Assembly (NCBI GenBank): GCA_023265355.1
Contig: JAHFTZ010000057.1
Span: 1-9,493 of the forward strand
Reading direction: 5' to 3'
DNA: 9,493 nt
Origin: Terriglobus sp.
Lineage (GTDB): Bacteria; Acidobacteriota; Terriglobia; Terriglobales; Acidobacteriaceae
Below the pieces are notes generated by a model. It worked only from the letters and a program-made list of their open reading frames with translations, was not told where the DNA came from and searched no databases. Each line of letters begins with the position of its first letter. Positions within the stretch are counted from its first letter, which is position 1. This document shows positions 1-7,973 of this stretch, piece by piece. Position numbers and translations under genes: made by a program.

Positions 1-3000
1 GTGGCTGCTCCATACGTGTCCCCGACGTCACCAGCGGCGGCAGATTCCGCCGAAGGTTGAACCCCATCGGAGCCGCTTGAAATCCAGCATCCAGCAGCGT
101 ACGCGCCATCGGATGCTCCGCCACGGCAACGCCATTCACGCTCTGAATCAGCATCCCCGTGCGCGACTGCTCGCCTTGCACGGCATCATCGTTCTCATGC
201 CCATACCCGCGCTGCGCCATGATCACGAAGTACCGCGCGAGCGCCTGCATCCTCTTGCCGCGCGCAGGCTCTTCTTCCGGTAGAAACACCTGAAGATTCG
301 GATTGCCTCGACGCAGGTAAGCCGCCAGTGCGCCATCCGCAAGCACCACGCGTGCGCCTACACTCCGCGTCAGCGAACTCGTCGTATCGGGGGGAGCAGG
401 CCACTTCAACAACGCTCCATAAGGATTCGCCGGATCCGTTGCCGCCAGCACGACCATCTCCTCATCTGCCTCCGTACGCGTCATGCGCAGCGACCGCAGC
501 AGGTCCACCGCAGAAGGTAAAGCGAACTGCGTCGCCCCCAGGTCCGCTGCGAAATACCCGCGTCGAATCTTTCCACTCTCCTCCAGAGCCTTCATCACAT
601 CGTAGATCGCAGAGAAGCCACCCGGCAGATTCTCCGCATGCGCCGTCTCACGAAAGACTACACCGTAACGCGCAAGCAACTGGTGCGCCTCCGCGTGACT
701 CCACTCTGTAGGATTGCGCTGCACAAGATGCAACACCGGATGCAAAGCCCAGCGTCCCTGCCCAGTCGGCGGTGTCGTCCTGCGTGAACGGAAACCTCCG
801 CCTTGCTGATGCACGCGTCGTGGCTGCCGTCCATTCACCTTCGCTGCACCGCGCTGCGTGTAAGCGCGCAGCGCTTGAAAGGCGTCGTTCGTCACTGCCC
901 CGCGCCACACCAGATTCCACAACGCATCGAGCGTGTCATTCGGATATCCTCCACCTACTCCATCGTGCAGGTTCTGAAAGAACGTCGCTCCATGTCCGCG
1001 TAGATACTCCACGACCGCATCCTCGCGCTCCTTCAACGGCGACGCCGCCGCGATCACAGCGCTCGAAACAGAAGGCGCAATCGGCCAGAGCGCAGGTAGC
1101 TTCTCGGCAAGATACAAGGCGATGCGACCATCCTTCTCGCCAATCGGATCGAAGCCCGCCCACTGCACCTCGCCTGCAGCGATCAACGTATCCAGATCGG
1201 AAGGCTTGTATCCCGCAATGCGCGCAGGAAGAATCTCCGTCTCCAGCAGCGACGCGGGCAGCGGTGTGCCTTGTAAATTTTCGATCGTGTCCAGCAACGC
1301 ATCCAACCCGCGTCGAGGCGTGATGACTCCCTGCCAGTGCGTAAACAGACGCGCCAGCGTCTGCTGCTCCACCGACTCAATCTCCTTGCGCAGCTTCGCC
1401 AGAGATCTTCGCCGGATCGTGCGCAACACCTCAACGTCCACCCATTCGCGATGCACACCACCAGGACGGAAGCCACCCTCCATCACACGCCCACTCTGGA
1501 TCAGACGCTGTAACAACACCTCCACCTGCGCTGCAGGCAGACCGAACCGATCCACAATCTGCTGCGTCACAAACGGCCCATGCGTGCGCGCAAATCTTCT
1601 GACTAAATCCAACGCCGCATCTGGCGCGGCTTCCAACAGTGCCGTTGGCAAACCCGGAGGTAGCGGTATTCCAAGAGCGTCGCGATAGCGCGCTACATCT
1701 TCCACCGCAATCAATCGCTTCTCTCCGCCGATCAAAAGCTCCAGCACGCGCCGCGCTTTGATCAAACGATCCGCCGTCAATGCCACCTCAGGCGAAGTCA
1801 CACGCGCCAGCAACTCATCGCGTCGCAGATCTCCAAGCCTGAGCAAGAGATCATGCACAGCATCCATCGTCCGCGCCCTGTAGTCGGGGGCAAGATTCTG
1901 TAACTGCTCTTCCGTTTCTTCGATGGCAGCAAGATCCAAAAGTTCACGCAGATCCGCATCGCCCAACAGTTCACGCAACTGGTCCTGATCGATGGACAAC
2001 GCCTGCGCGCGGCGCTCCGCCAGTGGAGCATCGCCGTCGTAGATGTAATTCGCCACGTACGAAAACAGCAACGCCGAAGCAAACGGCGAAGGCGTTCGCG
2101 AATCGACCGTATGCACACGAATTTGGCGCTGTCCCACGTTGCGCAAAATCTCCATCAGGGCGGGCATGTCAAAGACGTCGCGCAGGCACTCGCGGTACGC
2201 CTCCAGCAGCATAGGAAACTGCGGATAGCGCGCCGCCACGCTCAGAAGGTCATAGGCGCGCTTCCTCTGCTGCCACAGCGGCGTACGCCCATCTGCTCTG
2301 CGTCGAGGTAGCAATAACGCACGCGCCGCGGACTCGCGAAATTTCGCCGCGAACAGTGCCGTCGAGCCCAGTTGACGCTGCACAAAGTCCGCAGCCTCCG
2401 CAGCCTCGGGAAAGAACTGATCTACCTCGGGCGCGGCGTCGGTTTCCGGAAAACGAATCACAAATCCGTCTTCGCTCCACATCGCTTCGACTTCCGCTCC
2501 ACCTGCCGCGCGAATCCGCCCCATCACCGCCATTGCCCACGGCGCATGCACGCGCGATCCGAACGGCGTCAGCACGCACACGCGCCAGTCCCCCAGTTCA
2601 TCGCGCACGCGCTCCACCACAATCGTGCGATCGTCCGGCACCTGCCCCGTTGCGACCTCTTGATCCGCGAGATAGCGCAACAGATTCTCCGCTGCCAGTG
2701 CGTCTAGATCGTGCTCTCGCGTCAACCGCGTCAACGCCACACTGCGAGGCATATCGCGCAACTCGCGAATCAAAGCACCGATGCGCCGCCCAAACTCCAA
2801 AGGCCTCCCCGCCTGATCGCCACGCCAGAAAGGCATCTTTCCGGGCTCGCCCGGCGCCGGACTCACCAGCACGCGATCATGCGTGATCTCGTCGATTCTC
2901 CAGGTGGAGGCACCGAGGATGAACGTCTCTCCCGTGCGCGCTTCGAAGACCATCTCTTCATCCAGTTCGCCCACGCGGATCGGCTTTGAACGTTCCCCTG

Positions 3001-4771
3001 AAAGAAAGACGCCATACAAACCACGGTCCGGAATCGTTCCGCCATTCAACACCGCAATCTTCTTCACGCCCTGCCGCGGCGTAAGCCACTGCCGATTGCG
3101 ATCCCATGTCACACGCGGCCGCAGCTCGCCGAACTCATCCGATGGATACCGCCCCGCCAGCATGTCCAGCACACCATCGAAGACTGCCGTGCTCAGACCC
3201 GCGTAGCCCGCACAACTTCGCACCAGCCGCAGCAACGCATCGTAAGAGATCCCGGGCGACTCGTCCTCTTCGCTTCGATGCTTCTTCGCTCTCCGCTCCG
3301 CCTGCTCCACGTCAAGCGGAGGATGCGCAATCGTCGCCACCATCTGCTGCGCCAGCACGTCCAGCGCGTTGCGCAGAAAGCGCGTCGACTCCACATGCCC
3401 CTCGTGCATCGCCTGCGTCACCGCCGCGCATGCAATCAGGTCCGCGCGATATTTCGGAAAGATAATTCCCTTCGAAGGCGCGCCCACCTGGTGCCCCGCG
3501 CGCCCGATCCTCTGCATACCACTCGCAACCGAAGGCGGAGCCTCAATCTGAATCACGAGATCGACGGCGCCCATGTCGATACCAAGCTCCAGCGAAGACG
3601 TCGCCACCAGCGCGCGAATCGTACCTGCCTTCAGCATCTCCTCAATCTCACTGCGCTGCGAAGCCGCAAGCGATCCATGATGCGCCCGCGCAATCTCTTC
3701 GCCCGCAAGCTCGTTGATCGCGCCCGCGATCCGCTCCGCAATCCGTCGAGCATTCACAAATAGAATCGTCGACTGATGCTCGCGAATAATCTCCAGCAGG
3801 CGCGGATGAATCGACTGCCAGATGGAAGTCCGCTTCGGCCCCTGCGAAGCCGGGCCGCTGGGAGCCTCCTGAATCTCGCCCAGCTTCGCCATGTCCTCCA
3901 CCGGAACCTCGACCGTAAGCTGCAGCACCTTCCGCGCGCCTGCATTCACAATCGTTACCGGGCGAAACCGGATCCCCGCCACACCCGCTTCAGGCTTCTC
4001 CTCCGCAGCATTGCGCGCATCCGTCAAAGCTGACTCGCTGACCTGCTGACCCGCTGACTCGCTCGCCCCTTCCGCTCCACCAAGGAATCGCGCTACTTCT
4101 TCCAGCGGCCTCTGCGTCGCACTCAACCCGATCCGCTGCAAACGCCTCCCCGTCAGCGCCTCCAGCCGCTCCAGCGAAAGCGCCATATGCGCCCCGCGCT
4201 TCGTCGGAACTAACGCGTGGATCTCATCGATGATCACCGTCTCCACCGAACGCAGCGCCTCGCCCGCATTTGAAGTGAGCATCAGGTACAGCGACTCCGG
4301 CGTCGTGATCAGAATGTCGCCAGGATGCCGCACGAACCGCGCCCGGTCCGCCGCCGGTGTGTCTCCCGTGCGCACACTGATCGTCGGCATATGGAACGGC
4401 ACACCGGCGCGCTGCGCCATGTTCGCAATGCCTGCCAGCGGCGACCGTAGATTGCGCTCCACATCCACCGCGAGCGCCTTCAGCGGCGACAGATACACCA
4501 CGCGACAACCCTCTTCCTTAGGGGGCGCAGATAACATCAACTTATCCAGGCACCAGAGAAACGCCGTCAGCGTCTTACCCGTTCCCGTAGGCGCAAGAAT
4601 CAGCGTGGATTCGCCCTTTGCAATCGCTGGCCAGCCCTCCGTCTGCGGCACCGTGGGCGCCTCAAAGACCGCTCGAAACCACTCTGCCGTAATGGGATGA
4701 AACAGCTCCAACGCATCCGCTGCGGACGTCGCCACCACCGTCTTCGCCGCGCTGGATTTCTTTGCCGCCAT
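1..4771 (-). CDS. lhr: Lhr-type ATP-dependent helicase (long form), 3' end cut by window edge
   Basis: Large superfamily 2 helicase of the bacterial Lhr family: ATP-driven 3'-to-5' translocation on single-stranded DNA, linked to DNA repair. The frame stays open for 1590 codons from ATG 4771 to the window edge. Visible motifs are Walker A APTGTGKT (residues 60-67), the DEIH box (182-185), SAT (217-219), TSSLELGID (391-399) and QRIGRAGH (420-427). Next come the family's winged-helix and beta-barrel core (roughly 470-890), with the characteristic PFWRGD at 647-652, and a long C-terminal region with DPANPYGALL from 1446. The conserved family end appears around GFNLRR (1570-1575), so the stop should lie close beyond base 1. 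E. coli Lhr is about 1538 residues. The extra length includes a Ser/Ala/Glu-rich insert at about 233-265, encoded partly by an 8-bp repeat. ATG 4771 is preferred because GAGGGG lies 9 nt upstream; an in-frame ATG at 4792 would add seven residues but has no clear ribosome site. The C-terminal domain of E. coli Lhr has reported uracil-DNA glycosylase activity; whether this one does is inference. Confidence 0.95.
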   Translation of the reverse strand, partial: MAAKKSSAAKTVVATSAADALELFHPITAEWFRAVFEAPTVPQTEGWPAIAKGESTLILAPTGTGKTLTAFLWCLDKLMLSAPPKEEGCRVVYLSPLKALAVDVERNLRSPLAGIANMAQRAGVPFHMPTISVRTGDTPAADRARFVRHPGDILITTPESLYLMLTSNAGEALRSVETVIIDEIHALVPTKRGAHMALSLERLEALTGRRLQRIGLSATQRPLEEVARFLGGAEGASESAGQQVSESALTDARNAAEEKPEAGVAGIRFRPVTIVNAGARKVLQLTVEVPVEDMAKLGEIQEAPSGPASQGPKRTSIWQSIHPRLLEIIREHQSTILFVNARRIAERIAGAINELAGEEIARAHHGSLAASQRSEIEEMLKAGTIRALVATSSLELGIDMGAVDLVIQIEAPPSVASGMQRIGRAGHQVGAPSKGIIFPKYRADLIACAAVTQAMHEGHVESTRFLRNALDVLAQQMVATIAHPPLDVEQAERRAKKHRSEEDESPGISYDALLRLVRSCAGYAGLSTAVFDGVLDMLAGRYPSDEFGELRPRVTWDRNRQWLTPRQGVKKIAVLNGGTIPDRGLYGVFLSGERSKPIRVGELDEEMVFEARTGETFILGASTWRIDEITHDRVLVSPAPGEPGKMPFWRGDQAGRPLEFGRRIGALIRELRDMPRSVALTRLTREHDLDALAAENLLRYLADQEVATGQVPDDRTIVVERVRDELGDWRVCVLTPFGSRVHAPWAMAVMGRIRAAGGAEVEAMWSEDGFVIRFPETDAAPEVDQFFPEAAEAADFVQRQLGSTALFAAKFRESAARALLLPRRRADGRTPLWQQRKRAYDLLSVAARYPQFPMLLEAYRECLRDVFDMPALMEILRNVGQRQIRVHTVDSRTPSPFASALLFSYVANYIYDGDAPLAERRAQALSIDQDQLRELLGDADLRELLDLAAIEETEEQLQNLAPDYRARTMDAVHDLLLRLGDLRRDELLARVTSPEVALTADRLIKARRVLELLIGGEKRLIAVEDVARYRDALGIPLPPGLPTALLEAAPDAALDLVRRFARTHGPFVTQQIVDRFGLPAAQVEVLLQRLIQSGRVMEGGFRPGGVHREWVDVEVLRTIRRRSLAKLRKEIESVEQQTLARLFTHWQGVITPRRGLDALLDTIENLQGTPLPASLLETEILPARIAGYKPSDLDTLIAAGEVQWAGFDPIGEKDGRIALYLAEKLPALWPIAPSVSSAVIAAASPLKEREDAVVEYLRGHGATFFQNLHDGVGGGYPNDTLDALWNLVWRGAVTNDAFQALRAYTQRGAAKVNGRQPRRVHQQGGGFRSRRTTPPTGQGRWALHPVLHLVQRNPTEWSHAEAHQLLARYGVVFRETAHAENLPGGFSAIYDVMKALEESGKIRRGYFAADLGATQFALPSAVDLLRSLRMTRTEADEEMVVLAATDPANPYGALLKWPAPPDTTSSLTRSVGARVVLADGALAAYLRRGNPNLQVFLPEEEPARGKRMQALARYFVIMAQRGYGHENDDAVQGEQSRTGMLIQSVNGVAVAEHPMARTLLDAGFQAAPMGFNLRRNLPPLVTSGTRMEQP
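4029..4063 (-). repeat. 8-bp tandem repeat, about 4.4 copies, inside the Lhr frame
   Basis: On the coding (minus) strand the unit is AGCRRGTC: AGCGAGTC, AGCGGGTC, AGCAGGTC, AGCGAGTC, then a partial AGC. Six of eight positions are invariant. It encodes residues 237-248 of the helicase (SESAGQQVSESA), where the SES tripeptide recurs after eight residues, i.e. three repeat units. It sits just after the SAT motif, in a linker that E. coli Lhr has much shorter. The unit length is not a multiple of three, so gain or loss of one copy would shift the reading frame. Confidence 0.85.
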
Positions 4772-4870
4772 CAAGTCTCGCCCCTCTGCCATAGGATGCC
4801 GACGAGACCGCAGGAATCGCTACCGCGGCTGCTAAAAGTACTCACGTGCCTGCGAGATCTAAAATGCCTC
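4772..4870. promoter_or_regulatory. Divergent intergenic region between lhr and the acyltransferase gene
   Basis: Both flanking genes are transcribed away from this 99-bp stretch, so promoters for each are expected here. The only recognisable element is TAAAAT at 4860-4865 on the plus strand, which resembles a -10 box. It has no convincing -35 partner and lies only five bases before ATG 4871, which would imply a nearly leaderless acyltransferase mRNA. On the minus strand GAGGGG (4786-4781) is the probable lhr ribosome site. No operator-like palindrome was seen. Confidence 0.35.
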
Positions 4871-6106
4871 ATGGATACCACCCCTTCCGCTCTGCCGGAG
4901 GCGACACAACGCTTTGACACGATCGATGTTCTGCGAGGTTTTTCCATTCTCGCGGTAGTTCTTCTGCATACTTGGCTCCGCCTCTTCATGGCCGGTTATG
5001 ATATCCGCCGCCCCGCTTTCCCTCCCATGCTGGCTCACCTCATCTTCTTCAACGGTGGAAACGGCGTTACCGTCTTTTTCACCATCTCAGGATTTCTCAT
5101 CACACTCACGTCTCTGCGTCGGTTCGGTTCTCTTTCTGCAGTGAAGGCCTCCACGTTCTACCGAATCAGGTTTGCTCGTATCGCTCCACTGCTTGCACTT
5201 ATCGTTGCGCTGCTGAGTGTGCTCGCTCTGCTACATGCTCCTGGATTTCAGTTTGAAGCGAGAAGCGCACCTCTTTGGCGAGCCGTCATAGCCGCCTTCA
5301 CCTTCCACCTCAACTGGCTGGAGGCACGGTTCTGGTTTCTGCCTGCCAACTGGAATGTCATGTGGTCGCTCTCAGTCGAGGAGATGTTCTATCTCTTCTT
5401 TCCGATCTTCTGTGTTGCACTTCTTCGCTTCCGAAAAGGCATGATCCCTTTCATCGCAATCTTGCTGGCCTTCGTAGCCATGGGCCCCTTTGCCCGCACT
5501 GTCTGGTCTAGCAATGAGATCTGGCTGGAAGAGAGCTACCTCGGAGGAATGGACGGCATCGCACTTGGATGCATCGCTGCCTTGCTGACGCAACATCTGG
5601 CCACGCGGCAAGCGGGTCTTTGGACCGCAGCTCATCGACGCGCGCTGCTTCTAGTCCAGTGGATAGGTGCGATTCTTCTCGTCGTCATCTCTCTTGGACC
5701 AAGCTGGCTGTGGAAGCTAAACCCTACAAAATTCGACTTCTGGGGAACGCTGCTCTCCCTCTCTGCCTGCTTCGTCATGATCTCCAGCGTCCTTCGCCAG
5801 GCCGGAGAACCGTCTCGCAGCCCAGGTCTCATCACAGCTCCTATTCGCTGGTATGGACGGCACAGCTATGAGATCTACCTGACCCACGAGTTCATTGTGA
5901 TCTGCGGCGTCCTGCTCTTTACCCACTGGCATCCAAATACAACTCCCGGGAAAGACGGTCTCGCGCAACACCAACTCGATCTGTTGCATATGGCTATGTG
6001 GACGATGGGCATCGTACTGCTGACGGCGCCTCTCGGCTGGCTTACGGCAACATTCTTCTCCGAACCGATGAATCGCCGTCTCCGTGGAGCCAAGCCACCT
6101 CGATAA
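4871..6106 (+). CDS. Acyltransferase 3 family membrane protein (OafA/YrhL-like)
   Basis: Predicted multi-pass inner-membrane O-acyltransferase of 411 residues. The family moves acetyl or other acyl groups onto cell-surface or secreted sugars such as O-antigen, exopolysaccharide or glycans; the acceptor here is unknown. Family marks: arginine 22 and histidine 33 form the R-X10-H motif inside the first membrane segment (LRGFSILAVVLLHTW); GNGVTVFFTISGFLIT at 64-79; WSLSVEEMFYLFFP at 165-178; and WYGRHSYEIYLTHE at 327-340. About ten hydrophobic segments are spread from residue 20 to 396, and the chain ends in a short basic tail after SEPMNRRLR. ATG 4871 was chosen because the family's first segment begins directly after it. 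The frame is open further upstream (ATGs at 4796 and 4697), but that extension is Arg-rich, unlike the family, and the 4697 start would run into lhr. There is no clear Shine-Dalgarno sequence. It stands alone, divergent from lhr, and is AT-richer than lhr (the line 5041-5100 has 27 G/C of 60). Confidence 0.9.
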   Translation: MDTTPSALPEATQRFDTIDVLRGFSILAVVLLHTWLRLFMAGYDIRRPAFPPMLAHLIFFNGGNGVTVFFTISGFLITLTSLRRFGSLSAVKASTFYRIRFARIAPLLALIVALLSVLALLHAPGFQFEARSAPLWRAVIAAFTFHLNWLEARFWFLPANWNVMWSLSVEEMFYLFFPIFCVALLRFRKGMIPFIAILLAFVAMGPFARTVWSSNEIWLEESYLGGMDGIALGCIAALLTQHLATRQAGLWTAAHRRALLLVQWIGAILLVVISLGPSWLWKLNPTKFDFWGTLLSLSACFVMISSVLRQAGEPSRSPGLITAPIRWYGRHSYEIYLTHEFIVICGVLLFTHWHPNTTPGKDGLAQHQLDLLHMAMWTMGIVLLTAPLGWLTATFFSEPMNRRLRGAKPPR

Positions 6107-6170
6107 CGAAATTGAGATGCCCGGCCAGCACCTTGCATCCGCGCCGGAAGACGACTAACCTCACCTACTC

Positions 6171-6611
6171 ATGAGTGCTTTGTCCCCATCTCCGAATACA
6201 GCCCAGATTGAAGGCCAGATCGAAGCCCTGCTCGTCGCCGCAAAGACCGCCGCAGACCACGCCTACGCGCCCTACTCCAGCTTCCAAGTAGGCGCGGCTA
6301 TTCTCCTCACTACGGGCGAGACCGTCACCGGCTGCAACGTGGAAAACGCCTCGTATCGCCTGACCACCTGCGCCGAACAGACCGCCATCGTCCGCGCCGT
6401 TGCGCAGCTTGGTCCGCAGATCAAGATCGCAGCCGTCGCCGTGGCCAACACCGACCCCACCGTGGCCTGTATGCCCTGCGGCGCATGCCGTCAGACCATC
6501 CTCGAGTTCGCGGCAGAGAACTGTCAGATCTTCTATCCTGGCGAAGGTGGCAAAGCCGCAAGCGCTACACTCGACGAACTCTTACCCGCATCCTTCCATC
6601 TGAAAAAATGA
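6171..6611 (+). CDS. cdd: Cytidine deaminase
   Basis: Cytosolic zinc enzyme that hydrolyses cytidine and deoxycytidine to uridine and deoxyuridine plus ammonia in pyrimidine salvage. At 146 residues it matches the short, tetrameric Bacillus/human class rather than the long E. coli type. Visible motifs are YSSFQVGAAI (35-44, substrate pocket), CNVENASY (55-62), TCAEQ (66-70) with zinc ligand Cys67 and catalytic Glu69, and MPCGACRQ (101-108) with zinc ligands Cys103 and Cys106. Where B. subtilis and human enzymes have CAER, this one has CAEQ (Gln70); that arginine contacts the zinc-binding cysteines in the B. subtilis enzyme. The stop codon overlaps the start of the phosphorylase gene (ATGA, 6608-6611), so the two are almost surely co-transcribed and translationally coupled. 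The start ATG 6171 is 64 bp past the acyltransferase stop and has no recognisable ribosome site (upstream is CCTCACCTACTC), so initiation may be leaderless or SD-independent. Confidence 0.96.
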   Translation: MSALSPSPNTAQIEGQIEALLVAAKTAADHAYAPYSSFQVGAAILLTTGETVTGCNVENASYRLTTCAEQTAIVRAVAQLGPQIKIAAVAVANTDPTVACMPCGACRQTILEFAAENCQIFYPGEGGKAASATLDELLPASFHLKK

Positions 6612-7933
6612 GCCTCCACGCACTCGATACCATCCTCCGTAAACGCGACGGCCACGAACTCACCGACGCCGAGATCCAGAGTTTCATTCAGCAGATCGTT
6701 GCCGGAGAAGTGACCGACGCGCGCATCGCTGCGTTGCTCATGGCCATCTTCCTCCGCGGCCTCAACGCGCGCGAGCTTGCTACCCTCACACAGGCCATGC
6801 GCTTCAGCGGAGAAACCTTCGACTCAACCTTCCTCAACAGGTTCGCCGTAGACAAGCACTCCACCGGCGGCGTGGGAGACAAGACCTCTCTGCTCATCGC
6901 GCCCATCGTCGCCGCAGCGGGCCTCGCCGATCCCATGATCAGCGGCCGATCCCTCGGCCACACCGGCGGCACGCTCGACAAGCTCGAAACCATCCCCGGC
7001 TTTCGCACGCAGCTCTCAATGCAGGAGTTCGGCAAAGTCATCGCGCAGTGTGGCTTCTCCATGATCGGCCAGACCAAAAACCTCGTCCCCGCCGACCGCA
7101 TCCTCTATGCCCTCCGCGACCACACCGGCACGGTCGAGTCGCCCAATCTCATCGCCGCGTCCATCATGAGCAAGAAGCTCGCCTCTGGTCTGCAAGGTCT
7201 CGTGCTCGACGTCAAGACCGGCTCAGGCGCCTTCCTCAAATCCTTCGAGGAGTCCGAACGCCTCGCCCGCCTGCTCGTCGGCATAGGGGAGCGCGCAGAT
7301 ACGCGCACGGTGGCTCTCCTCACGACAATGGACCAGCCCCTCGGCCGCTTCTCTGGCAACTGGATCGAGGTGTGGGAGTGCGTAGAGATCCTGCGAGGCA
7401 TCGCGCACCCGCTCTACGCCGATGTGATCGAACTCTCCGTCACACTCGCAGGATGGATGCTTCACCTGGGCGGCATCGCATCCACTCCCGAAGCAGGCCG
7501 CGAGCGCGCACTTGCGCTCCTGCATGATGGCAGTGCCTATAAAAGATGGCTGGAGATGGTGGAGATGCAAGGTGGCGATGCCGCTCCCTTCGAAGATCCC
7601 GCAGCCTTTCACAAGCCAAACTTCACGCGCACCCTGACCGCAGAAAGATCGGGTTATCTCCACAGCATGGACTGCACCGAAGTCGGCTGGGCCATCCAAC
7701 GCCTCGGTGCAGGCCGCGAAGTCCCCGGCGGCCCCGTCTCCGCTCACGCAGGCATCGAGATGCACGCTAAGCTGGGTGACTTCCTCGAAGCAGGCGCACC
7801 TCTCGTCACCCTTTTCGGCGACAGCAATGTCCAAACCGATACCGCAGAAAAGATGCTCCGTGTCACCCTGAACATTGACGACTTAGCACCCGAAACGCAA
7901 CCACTTGTCCAGAAGATCATCATTAGCAGGTGA
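6608..7933 (+). CDS. deoA: Thymidine / pyrimidine-nucleoside phosphorylase
   Basis: Cytosolic enzyme that splits thymidine, deoxyuridine or uridine with phosphate into the free base and (deoxy)ribose-1-phosphate. It acts on the product of the preceding cytidine deaminase. The 441 residues match the family length (about 430-440). Motifs are KHSTGGVGDKTS (83-94, phosphate-binding loop), the family signature SGRSLGHTGGTLDKLE (112-127), MSKKLASG (187-194), DVKTGSGAF (201-209) and MDQPLG in the central domain. The order is an N-terminal helical domain, a glycosyltransferase-like alpha/beta domain and a C-terminal domain from about residue 345. ATG 6608 was chosen because it overlaps the cdd stop as ATGA and gives the typical MSLHALDTILRKRDG start; the frame is open upstream to 6485, but that would lie inside cdd and is not family-like. 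Thymidine phosphorylase (deoA) and the broader pyrimidine-nucleoside phosphorylase (pdp) cannot be told apart here, so the symbol is provisional. Confidence 0.95.
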   Translation: MSLHALDTILRKRDGHELTDAEIQSFIQQIVAGEVTDARIAALLMAIFLRGLNARELATLTQAMRFSGETFDSTFLNRFAVDKHSTGGVGDKTSLLIAPIVAAAGLADPMISGRSLGHTGGTLDKLETIPGFRTQLSMQEFGKVIAQCGFSMIGQTKNLVPADRILYALRDHTGTVESPNLIAASIMSKKLASGLQGLVLDVKTGSGAFLKSFEESERLARLLVGIGERADTRTVALLTTMDQPLGRFSGNWIEVWECVEILRGIAHPLYADVIELSVTLAGWMLHLGGIASTPEAGRERALALLHDGSAYKRWLEMVEMQGGDAAPFEDPAAFHKPNFTRTLTAERSGYLHSMDCTEVGWAIQRLGAGREVPGGPVSAHAGIEMHAKLGDFLEAGAPLVTLFGDSNVQTDTAEKMLRVTLNIDDLAPETQPLVQKIIISR

Positions 7934-7935
7934 TC
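7928..7935 (+). promoter_or_regulatory. Strong Shine-Dalgarno match at the deoA stop
   Basis: AGGTGATC is fully complementary to the conserved 3' end of bacterial 16S rRNA (GATCACCT). It covers the last sense codon and the TGA stop of the phosphorylase gene and ends four bases before ATG 7940. It is the best ribosome-site match I noticed in the window, yet it serves only a seven-codon reading frame. Confidence 0.45.
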
Positions 7936-7939
7936 AGCT

Positions 7940-7963
7940 ATGAAAATCGAAATTTCTAATTGA
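7940..7963 (+). CDS. Seven-residue mini-ORF (MKIEISN), possible leader or coupling peptide
   Basis: ATG 7940 to TGA 7961-7963 encodes MKIEISN. Start-side support is the AGGTGATC ribosome-site match directly upstream. Its stop overlaps the GAGAGG ribosome site (7962-7967) of the next gene, so ribosomes ending here could be handed on to GTG 7974. It has no run of one amino acid that would suggest a classic attenuator, and I see no competing hairpins. It may simply be chance, since an SD-like string arises easily around a TGA stop. Function is unknown. Confidence 0.25.
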   Translation: MKIEISN

Positions 7964-7973
7964 GAGGTCCAAG

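Noticed and set aside
328..3763. Several plus-strand open frames of 100-190 codons (for example 772-1323, 1122-1688, 2356-2886, 3278-3763) opposite the lhr gene
   Set aside because: Their translations are rich in Arg, Pro, Ser and His with no domain pattern, as expected for antisense frames of a GC-rich gene. The minus-strand frame is continuous and full of Lhr family motifs at 60, 182, 420, 647 and 1446.
4697..4870. N-terminal extension of the acyltransferase from ATG 4697 or ATG 4796
   Set aside because: The extra residues are Arg/Cys-rich and unlike the family, and the 4697 start lies inside lhr on the other strand. The conserved first membrane segment begins soon after ATG 4871.
6120..6148. 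CCGGC and GCCGG inverted pair before cdd as a hairpin
   Set aside because: Only five base pairs around a loop of about 17 bases with no T tract; too weak for a terminator or riboswitch call.
6485..6607. Upstream extension of the phosphorylase frame
   Set aside because: It overlaps the cdd zinc-site coding region in another frame and its translation is Arg/Ser-rich. ATG 6608 gives the normal family N-terminus and a typical ATGA overlap.
7223..7834. Minus-strand 203-codon open frame opposite deoA
   Set aside because: No recognisable motif, and it is entirely covered by the well-supported phosphorylase gene; it is an antisense shadow.
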